The translations under genes and the position numbers were made by a program. Shown here piece by piece: positions 56,817 through 64,000 of a stretch of 64,000 nt of DNA. Numbering within the stretch: position 1 is the stretch's first letter; every line of letters starts with the position of its first letter. Origin of the DNA: an uncultured Lachnospiraceae bacterium (GTDB lineage: Bacteria; Bacillota; Clostridia; Lachnospirales; Lachnospiraceae); assembly GCA_947626915.1 (NCBI GenBank), contig CANQUA010000005.1:1-64000 (forward strand), given 5' to 3'. The notes below the pieces were generated by a model. It had not been told where the DNA came from and did no database searches. It was given only the letters and a program-made list of their open reading frames with translations.

Positions 56817-58049
56817 ATGAAGAGAAAAGCGGCTGTGACGGCGGTGCTGAGCTGTCTGCTGGCCATGAGCGCGGCGGTACCGGCGATGGCGGCGGAGGCG
56901 GTGGATTATGTTTATCTCAGCATAGTGTCGGAGGATGATCTGTATGAGATCGAGCCGGGCATTGCGGTAAGCGGGATGGAGCCGATGCTTTGGGAGGAAG
57001 ATTCCTGTACGATCGTGGATTACAATGTGTCAGGCGATACGGATACGCCTAAAGTGCGTTATACCTATTCCATCGAGCTGGAAGCGGAGGACGGATACCG
57101 GTTTGACAGAAATACGATCGTTTCCGTATACGGTTCTTACGACGTTTCGTTCAGCCTGAGAAATAACAACCGGACCATGATCGTGTTGGCCAGGACGTAT
57201 CCGTTCTATGTGCTGGAAGAGGTGACGGGCATTCAGATCGGCTCAGACGGCATGGCGCGCTGGAACGAGGTGGACTGCGCCAAGAACTATTCGGTCTGCA
57301 TCTATTACGAGACCGTGAAAGGCAAAACGGGCGATACGAAAAAAACAGTCAAAACGAATGAGATCGATCTCAGCAAGTACACGGACGAGGAAAAATATGC
57401 CTGGGTGACGATTTCCGTCAAGGCTTTGGCGGATGTTAGCGCGATCCAGAAGGATTATATCCTGGAGTCAAACTATGTGTTTGACGACGGGGAGATCGAC
57501 GACGAGCACTATGTCGATTATTATGAGTTCACCAATATCCCCTGCGATTATACGGCGGAGCTGCCGGCAGGCGTGAGCGGCAACCCCTTCGACCCGAACA
57601 CGGTTTATGTCAATCCTTCGACGAAGCCGAGCACGACGACTCCTCCCGGCGCGGTGACGCCGCCGAGTACGACGACTCCTCCTGCGTCCAAGCTGGCGAC
57701 GACGCCTTCTGCGCAGGCTGACGGATGGTACGGCAGCGGGGACGACTGGTATTATATCAAGAATGGTCAGCAGATCGTCGGCGACTGGCTGAATTCCTGC
57801 GGCGATGAGTGGTATTTCTTTGACGCGCTGGGAGATATGTGCCATGGCTGGCTGAACGTCGGCGGCGAGGTTTACTGGCTGAACGAGTCCCATGACGGTA
57901 CGTTCGGGCGGATGCTGGCAGGATACCGCATCATCAACGGAAAGACCTTTTATTTCAATGATGTGCATGACGGCTCGTACGGCGCCCTCTATGTGAACCG
58001 CAGAACTCCGGACGGGAGATACGCGGGAGTAGACGGAGTCGTGCGGTAA
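56817..58049 (+). CDS. Secreted protein with C-terminal choline/glucan-binding-like repeats
   Basis: Signal peptide MKRKAAVTAVLSCLLAMSAAVPAMAAEA; Thr/Pro linker; WYGSGDDWYYIKNGQQIVGDWLN...EWYFFDALGDMCHGWLNVGGEVYWLNESHDG. Confidence 0.82.
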   Translation: MKRKAAVTAVLSCLLAMSAAVPAMAAEAVDYVYLSIVSEDDLYEIEPGIAVSGMEPMLWEEDSCTIVDYNVSGDTDTPKVRYTYSIELEAEDGYRFDRNTIVSVYGSYDVSFSLRNNNRTMIVLARTYPFYVLEEVTGIQIGSDGMARWNEVDCAKNYSVCIYYETVKGKTGDTKKTVKTNEIDLSKYTDEEKYAWVTISVKALADVSAIQKDYILESNYVFDDGEIDDEHYVDYYEFTNIPCDYTAELPAGVSGNPFDPNTVYVNPSTKPSTTTPPGAVTPPSTTTPPASKLATTPSAQADGWYGSGDDWYYIKNGQQIVGDWLNSCGDEWYFFDALGDMCHGWLNVGGEVYWLNESHDGTFGRMLAGYRIINGKTFYFNDVHDGSYGALYVNRRTPDGRYAGVDGVVR

Positions 58050-58080
58050 ATGCGGACGGCAGGATTTTCGGATAAAAAAC

Positions 58081-58118
58081 CCCTGCAGGCCTTTGAACGG
58101 AGGTCTGCAGGGATTTTT
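58081..58118 (+). terminator. Intrinsic terminator
   Basis: CCCTGCAGGCCT-ttgaacgg-AGGTCTGCAGGGATTTTTG. Confidence 0.8.
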
Positions 58119-58208
58119 GTGTTGAAACTTTCAAGTCAGGCAGCATACAGTACCGAAGTCTGATTCTTTGACCGGAGCCCTGCGGTGATTTTTACACGCA
58201 ACTTCCGC

Positions 58209-58643
58209 TTAGTCCTGTTTCCTGCCGTATTTCTCCTCACAGTACAGACAGCGGTACGTCTCCGTGGCGGCATCGGACAGATAAAAAATATGCGGGAGCT
58301 CCTGTTCGATGGAGGTGATGCAGCGGGGATTCCGGCATTGAATGATGTTGGTGATCCTTTTGGGCAGCTTTAACCGTTTCTTCTCCACGATCTTGCTGTC
58401 ACGAATGATATTGACCGTGATGTTGTGGTCAATGTATCCCAGCACCTCCAGATCCAGATGCTCCATAGGGCCTTCGATCTTAATGATGTCCTTGCGGCCC
58501 ATTTTATTGCTTCGGGCGTTTTTGATGATGGCCACCTGGCATTCCAGTTTATCCAGCCCCAGCTGGTAGTAAATCTCCAGACTTTTGCCCGCCTGGATAT
58601 GGTCCAGCACGATGCCCTCGTTCAATCCGCTGATATTCAGCAT
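58209..58643 (-). CDS. pyrI: Aspartate carbamoyltransferase regulatory subunit
   Basis: [21 protein letters not shown]; zinc site CRNPRC...[10 protein letters not shown]. Confidence 0.95.
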   Translation of the reverse strand: MLNISGLNEGIVLDHIQAGKSLEIYYQLGLDKLECQVAIIKNARSNKMGRKDIIKIEGPMEHLDLEVLGYIDHNITVNIIRDSKIVEKKRLKLPKRITNIIQCRNPRCITSIEQELPHIFYLSDAATETYRCLYCEEKYGRKQD

Positions 58644-59560
58644 GGCTTTTCTACCTCCAGTAAAGTCATAATCAATGCCATCCGCACATAAACTCCGTAT
58701 TGGACCTGCCTGAAATACGCGGCCCGGGGATCCTTATCCACTTCGACCGAAATCTCATTGACCCTGGGAAGCGGATGGAGCACGAACATGTCCGGTTTGG
58801 CCAGCTTCATTTTGGCGTTGTTCAGAATGTAGGAATCTTTTAAGCGGATATAGTCCTCTTCGTTGAAGAAGCGTTCCCGCTGAACGCGGGTCATATAGAG
58901 AATATCCAGTTCCGGCATGGCTTCGTCCAAATTCCAGACTTCTTTAAAGTCGATGCCGCGGGCCTCCAGCACATCCTTGCGGATATAGCCGGGAATGGAC
59001 AATTCGGGAGGAGAGATCAGAATAAAGCGGATGCCCGGATAGCGAACCAGAGCATTGATCAGAGAATGAACGGTGCGGCCGAATTTCAGGTCGCCGCAGA
59101 TGCCTACGGTCATGTGGTCCAGACGGCCTTTCAGAGAACGGATGGTCATCAGGTCGGTCAGGGTCTGGGTCGGGTGCTGGTGACCGCCGTCGCCTGCGTT
59201 GATCACGGGGATCGAGGAATTGTTGGCGGCTACCAGGGGCGCTCCCTCCTTGGGATGACGTATGGCGCAGATGTCCGCGTAGCAGGAGATGATGCGGATG
59301 GTATCGGCGACGCTTTCTCCTTTGGAGGCCGAACTGGAATCGGCAGAAGAAAAGCCAAGAACACTTCCGCCCAGATTCAGCATGGCGGATTCAAAACTCA
59401 ATCGAGTTCTCGTGCTTGGCTCATAAAATAATGTGGCGATCTTTTTGCCCTCGCAGACGTGGGCGTATTTGGGAAGATGATGCTCGATGTCTGCGGCCAG
59501 GTCGAGCAACTGGTCTATTTCCTCCACGGAGAAATCCAGCGGGTTCAGCAGATGTCTCAT
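58637..59560 (-). CDS. pyrB: Aspartate carbamoyltransferase catalytic subunit
   Basis: [57 protein letters not shown]. Start corrected from the ORF track. Confidence 0.96.
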   Translation of the reverse strand: MRHLLNPLDFSVEEIDQLLDLAADIEHHLPKYAHVCEGKKIATLFYEPSTRTRLSFESAMLNLGGSVLGFSSADSSSASKGESVADTIRIISCYADICAIRHPKEGAPLVAANNSSIPVINAGDGGHQHPTQTLTDLMTIRSLKGRLDHMTVGICGDLKFGRTVHSLINALVRYPGIRFILISPPELSIPGYIRKDVLEARGIDFKEVWNLDEAMPELDILYMTRVQRERFFNEEDYIRLKDSYILNNAKMKLAKPDMFVLHPLPRVNEISVEVDKDPRAAYFRQVQYGVYVRMALIMTLLEVEKPC

Positions 59561-59731
59561 AGGTCCCTCCTTTTCCTGCGTTTTGACACTGCAGAGACGC
59601 AAATCTGATTCGCAGCTTATTATAGCGGATTTTCAGAAGAATTTCTACCCCTTTTCCTGCATTAAGAAAATTGTAAAGAACTTTAAGAATAATATTATGG
59701 GAAAATCGGCGCGTTCAGAGTAAACTGATAC

Positions 59732-60868
59732 ATGAATCATTTTGTCCGGAGAGGAGGGAGAAGATTGGAAGGAGAGAGAATCCCTATCATCCAGGTGAAA
59801 AACCTGTATAAGATATACAGAGTTGGTGAGACGAGGGTTCACGCGCTGGACGGCGTGGATTTTACGGTATACAAGGGGGAGTTTTGCGCGATCGTAGGAC
59901 CGTCCGGGTCCGGCAAGTCCACGCTTTTGAATATGCTGGCGGGACTGGAGAAGCCGACGAAAGGGCAGATCATCATCGATGGGATCCACATCGAGACCAT
60001 GACGGAGAATCAGCTGGTCGAGTTTCGGCGGAAGCGGGTCGGATTTATTTTTCAGTCCTACAATCTGCTCCAGACGCTGAACGCGGTGGAGAATGTGGCG
60101 CTGCCCCTGTCGTTTCGCGGCGTGCCGAAGAAAAAACGCAACGCAATCGCGAAGAAATATCTGAAGCTGGTGGGGCTGCAGAAGCAGATGAAGCATATGG
60201 CCAACGCCATGTCCGGCGGCCAGCAGCAGCGCGTGGGCATCGCCAGGGCGCTGGCGGTGAACCCGAAGATCATTTTCGCGGACGAGCCTACAGGAAACCT
60301 GGATTCCAGGACCACGATGGAGATCCTGCAGCTGATGCGGCGGATCGTCCGGGAGCAGAACCAGACGCTGATCATGGTGACTCATGACAATCATCTGGCA
60401 TCTTTTGCGGACCGGCAGTTCCATATCGTGGACGGAAAGATCGTAAAGATCGACGACCTGCGCCATGACGGAGAGGAGCCGGAAAACGGGGGACCGGCCG
60501 GAGGAACGGGAAGCGCCGCGCAGGCGGACACGGCGGCAGGGCCGCGTCCAAAGGAAGGCGCATCCGCGGAGACGCAGACAGCGCAGCCGGGGAGAGCGGC
60601 CGGAGCGGAGGAGAATGTTTCGCAGCCGGGAGAACGATCTGCGGAGCAGAAGGCAGCCCCGCAGCCCGGGGAGAGCGCCCTGCAGTCAGGAGAACGACCT
60701 GCGGAGCAGAAGGCAGCCCCGCGGCCCGGGGACGCATCCTCAGAGAAGTCCGGCAGCCGGAAAACCCACCGGCTGCCCTGGCAGAGGAAAGACAGAAAAA
60801 TCAGCCGCGGCCCGGAGCAGGCGGCGGGCACAGTGCAGAACAACGGATCGGAGGAAGGAAAAAGATGA
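59732..60868 (+). CDS. MacB/LolD-type ABC transporter ATP-binding protein with long disordered C-terminal extension
   Basis: GPSGSGKSTLLNMLAGLEKPTKGQ; NAMSGGQQQRVGIARALAVNPKIIFADEPTGNLDSRT; low-complexity tail after residue 240 or so. Confidence 0.92.
   Translation: MNHFVRRGGRRLEGERIPIIQVKNLYKIYRVGETRVHALDGVDFTVYKGEFCAIVGPSGSGKSTLLNMLAGLEKPTKGQIIIDGIHIETMTENQLVEFRRKRVGFIFQSYNLLQTLNAVENVALPLSFRGVPKKKRNAIAKKYLKLVGLQKQMKHMANAMSGGQQQRVGIARALAVNPKIIFADEPTGNLDSRTTMEILQLMRRIVREQNQTLIMVTHDNHLASFADRQFHIVDGKIVKIDDLRHDGEEPENGGPAGGTGSAAQADTAAGPRPKEGASAETQTAQPGRAAGAEENVSQPGERSAEQKAAPQPGESALQSGERPAEQKAAPRPGDASSEKSGSRKTHRLPWQRKDRKISRGPEQAAGTVQNNGSEEGKR
60631..60740 (+). repeat. 60-bp in-frame tandem duplication in the ABC ATPase C-terminal tail
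   Basis: AGAACGA(T/C)CTGCGGAGCAGAAGGCAGCCCCGC(A/G)GCCCGGGGA at 60631 and 60691; encodes GER(S/P)AEQKAAP(Q/R)PG twice. Confidence 0.92.
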
Positions 60869-63114
60869 AAAGGATATGGAAGCAGGCATTTGTGTTTTTG
60901 ATGGCGGCCATCCTGACCATAGGGACGCTGGCGGTTCCGGCCAGGGCTTCCTGGCATAATACCGTCGACAATTACATCATCACGCAGACCAGCGTGTCCA
61001 AAGGCAGGATCGGCAAGAACATGACGGTCAGTTTCCGGGTCACTCCGGACAACGACGGCAAATGGGAGGATGTGTACGTCCGCTTCAGCGAGCCCAGATA
61101 TTACGTAGGACCCGGGGAGGAGGAGGAGATGTTCCCGTTTGAGGGCGTCAGTTCGACCTTCGAGGAGAAATACATTGGTACGGTGACGAAGAACGGCAAA
61201 TCGACGTCCCTGACCGCGAAGCTGCGCGAGGACCTGGCGCCGGGTTACTACGGCGTGGAGATCGAAGTCCGCTATAAGGACGGCAATTACGAGGGCCAGG
61301 ACAGCGAGTGGGTCAATATCTATGTTTCCGCCGGGGGCAGCGGGACCGACGAGCCGGAGCCGGTGGAAAAACAGGTGAGCTTCGTTCTGGGCGAGGGCGG
61401 CTCGACTCCGTCGGGCAATTATCCCGACGCCATGGATTTCACCGTGAATATGCGCAACGCCGGCCTGTCCGACGCCCGCGACGTGACGGTGCAGATGGTG
61501 CTGAACAAAAACAGCACGGAGTTCCCCTTTGTGATCAGCGAGGGCAATTACGACCGGGCCTTTGATCTGATCAGCGCGGGCGAGACCGTACAGCTGGGCT
61601 ATAACATGAACATCCGCGAGGACGCGCCCAGCGGCGACTATGAGATCAAGGTGAACATCACGTACCGGGATTCCGCAGCCGGCAGCCTCCAGTCCCAGGA
61701 CCAGTCTTTCTGGGTACATATTAAAAATGAAGAGATGGATAAGAAGAACGAGGAGCCGACGGAGCCGGAAGAGGAGCCGACCGGAAGGGTGCTTTTTACC
61801 CTCGGCGAAGGGCAGGGGACCCCGTACGGCGTTTACCCGAATGTCATGAATTATTCCATCAATATGCGCAACGCCGGTCTGACCGACGCTTACGATGTGA
61901 CGGTGAAAATGGTTCTGGACAGGAGCAGCGACGTGTTCCCGTTTGAGATCAACGACGGCAGCTACGACCGGATGTACGGGACGGTAGCGGTCGGCGAGAC
62001 CGTGCAGCTGCCCTACAGCATGGCGATCCGCGAGGACGTTTACAGCGGGTATTATTCCCTGAACTTTAAAATCTCTTACCGGGAGAAAGAGGACGGCGAC
62101 CTTTTAAGCCAGGACGCCACGTTCTGGGTGAAGATCAAGAACAAGGAGCACGAGGAAGAAGAGGATCAGAGTCCCACGGGCGAAAATTCCCGATCCTATG
62201 CCAGAGTATTGGTGGACAGCTATGAGACCAACCCGGAGAAGATCATCGCCGGCGAGGAGTTCCAGCTGATCGTGCGGATGAAGAACGCTTCCGACGACAT
62301 CGAGGCCAGCAACATCCTGCTGGATCTGTCCTCGGATACCGCCAGCAGCGGCGGAGCCGTGTTTACGACCGCGTCCGGCGCTTCCTCCTATGTGATCAAT
62401 CATTTAGCGCCCGGCGAAGTCTATGAACTGATTCTGGATATGCAGGCCCTGGCGGGCGTCGACCAGCGCACCTACAGCCTGACGTTCCAGGAGACCTACG
62501 ACAGCCCGGAGTATAAGAATGCGAAGGCGGAGATCAAGATCAATATCCCGGTCTTCCAGATCGCCCGCATGAATACCGGCACCATCGACGTGATGCCCTC
62601 GGACATCAACGTAGGTTCCGAGTCCAATATCATGTTCACGATCAATAACACCGGCAAGGTGCGCCTCTACAACGTGAACGTTGCCTTCGAGGCGGATTCC
62701 ATCAACCGCTCCGAGACGTATGTGGGCAATATCGAACCCGGCCAGTCCGGCAATGTGGACGCGATGGTCCAGGGCGCTGCGCCGACCACGGACGACGGCA
62801 AGGTGAAGATCATTATCACCTACGAGGACGAGTACGGCGACGTGCAGGAGCCGGTGGAGAAGGAGCTGACCCTGTTTGTCAATGAGCCGTATTTCGAGGA
62901 GCCCATCGGAGACATCGAGGTGGGCGGATTTGAGATGGAGCCGGAGGTGCAGCTTACGCCGGTCCAGAAAGTCCTGCAGCTGGTTCAGCAGTATCTGATG
63001 TATATCATCCCGGCAGCGGTGATCGTGGTGCTGATTATCGTGATCGCCCTGGTGAGATGGAGAAAGAAGAAAAAGGCAGCCCAGAAGGATCTGGAGGAAT
63101 TAGAGGATATCTGA
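60865..63114 (+). CDS. Secreted, membrane-anchored CARDB/COG1361-like protein
   Basis: Signal peptide; two paralogous domains (SFVLGEGGSTPSGNYPDAMDFTVNMRNAGLSDARDVTVQMVL / LFTLGEGQGTPYGVYPNVMNYSINMRNAGLTDAYDVTVKMVL); C-terminal TM and KKKK tail. Confidence 0.82.
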   Translation: MKRIWKQAFVFLMAAILTIGTLAVPARASWHNTVDNYIITQTSVSKGRIGKNMTVSFRVTPDNDGKWEDVYVRFSEPRYYVGPGEEEEMFPFEGVSSTFEEKYIGTVTKNGKSTSLTAKLREDLAPGYYGVEIEVRYKDGNYEGQDSEWVNIYVSAGGSGTDEPEPVEKQVSFVLGEGGSTPSGNYPDAMDFTVNMRNAGLSDARDVTVQMVLNKNSTEFPFVISEGNYDRAFDLISAGETVQLGYNMNIREDAPSGDYEIKVNITYRDSAAGSLQSQDQSFWVHIKNEEMDKKNEEPTEPEEEPTGRVLFTLGEGQGTPYGVYPNVMNYSINMRNAGLTDAYDVTVKMVLDRSSDVFPFEINDGSYDRMYGTVAVGETVQLPYSMAIREDVYSGYYSLNFKISYREKEDGDLLSQDATFWVKIKNKEHEEEEDQSPTGENSRSYARVLVDSYETNPEKIIAGEEFQLIVRMKNASDDIEASNILLDLSSDTASSGGAVFTTASGASSYVINHLAPGEVYELILDMQALAGVDQRTYSLTFQETYDSPEYKNAKAEIKINIPVFQIARMNTGTIDVMPSDINVGSESNIMFTINNTGKVRLYNVNVAFEADSINRSETYVGNIEPGQSGNVDAMVQGAAPTTDDGKVKIIITYEDEYGDVQEPVEKELTLFVNEPYFEEPIGDIEVGGFEMEPEVQLTPVQKVLQLVQQYLMYIIPAAVIVVLIIVIALVRWRKKKKAAQKDLEELEDI

Positions 63115-63116
63115 CG

Positions 63117-64000
63117 ATGAGATTTTTGGATCTGCTCGGAATGAGCGTAAGCAATTTAAAGAGAAGAAAAATGCGGACGTTCCTGACCGTGCTGGGCGTG
63201 ATCATCGGTACGGCCTCGGTGGTCATCATGGTTTCCCTCGGCATCGGGCTGAACGGGCTGATGCTGGAGCAGTATTCCTCCTACGGCGATATGACGGCCG
63301 TCACGATCTACAAATCGTATTACGGCAACGATGTTACGGAAGACGATTTCATCACCGACGAGACACTGGAGGAGTTTAAACGGCTGGACCACGTAAAAAG
63401 CGTGACGCCGATGCTGAGTACGAGTGTGATTCTCAAGCAGGGAGCCTATTATACGGACGCTTCGGTCTACGGCGTATCCAGGGACTATCTGGAGAAGATC
63501 CCGCTGGCAGAGGGCGAACTGGCCCCGGAGGGGGATACGGAGCTGAAATTCTATTACGGCAACCAGCTGCTCACCAGGTTCTACAATGAGAAGACCGGCG
63601 ACGGTTACTGGAACTGGGATTATAATACCGGCGAGCGCACGGTGAATGAGAAATTCGACGTGGATTTTGTGAACCGCGCCATGTTCACCGTCTTCGATAC
63701 CAACGCCTACTGGCAGTCCCAATGGGATAATACGGTGAAGCCGCCCAAGAAATATACGATCAAGACCGGCGGCGTAGAGGAGTACAGCGATTATTCCTAC
63801 GACGTATACTGCGATGTGGATCTTCTGAAAGAACAGCTGAAAATGATCTACAAGAAAAGCGCGATCCCGGGCCAGCCGACCAACAGCAAAGGCAAACCCT
63901 ATCCGTATTTCGTCTATAACCGCGTCATCGTCTATGCGGACGATATGAACCATGTGGTGGATCTGCAGAATACGCTGACCGAGATGGGCTACCAGGCCAG
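63117..64000 (+). CDS. MacB-like ABC transporter permease, truncated by the window end
   Basis: MRFLDLLGMSVSNLKRRKMRTFLTVLGVIIGTASVVIMVSLGIGLNGLM typical of MacB N-terminus; starts 2 nt after the previous stop and stays open to 64000. Confidence 0.9.
   Translation, partial: MRFLDLLGMSVSNLKRRKMRTFLTVLGVIIGTASVVIMVSLGIGLNGLMLEQYSSYGDMTAVTIYKSYYGNDVTEDDFITDETLEEFKRLDHVKSVTPMLSTSVILKQGAYYTDASVYGVSRDYLEKIPLAEGELAPEGDTELKFYYGNQLLTRFYNEKTGDGYWNWDYNTGERTVNEKFDVDFVNRAMFTVFDTNAYWQSQWDNTVKPPKKYTIKTGGVEEYSDYSYDVYCDVDLLKEQLKMIYKKSAIPGQPTNSKGKPYPYFVYNRVIVYADDMNHVVDLQNTLTEMGYQA

Overview
This 64 kb window reads as chromosomal DNA from a GC-rich, spore-forming Clostridia (Lachnospiraceae-like) genome. Taxonomy is inferred from gene content and was not tested. 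Most of it is well-packed housekeeping sequence: rqcH, yicC, gmk, rpoZ, rimO, pgsA, cinA, aspartate kinase, a tandem PPK2, cmk, an ispH-rpsA fusion, parE/parC, deoD, dgt-dnaG-rpoD-trmK-nif3, rnpB, pyrBI and one tRNA-Ala(CGC). Spore-related genes include a GerW-type protein, an alpha/beta SASP and a LysM-GH18 protein. The left edge carries the 3' part of an ISAs1-type transposase gene. The right edge opens a MacB-like ABC operon whose permease gene runs off the window. The most interesting material is regulatory or accessory: (1) two paralogous PadR-DUF1700-DUF4097 loci, the second followed by PspC, resembling LiaX/LiaY-type envelope-stress modules, with operator-like palindromes over their promoters and a 27-bp x5 leader repeat; (2) a third PadR locus with a perfect palindrome in the promoter spacer, a candidate attenuator and a second palindrome; (3) an Rpn/PD-(D/E)XK-like gene in an AT-rich island behind a structured leader ending in a terminator-like hairpin; (4) a dispersed 62-bp intergenic element present twice, each copy inside a different inverted repeat; (5) a putative internal promoter, Shine-Dalgarno and ATG at the S1 boundary inside the ispH-rpsA fusion; (6) several in-frame and intergenic tandem duplications. 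No CRISPR array and no recognisable complete phage or known defence operon was seen. All calls come from reading the sequence and translations; no searches were run.
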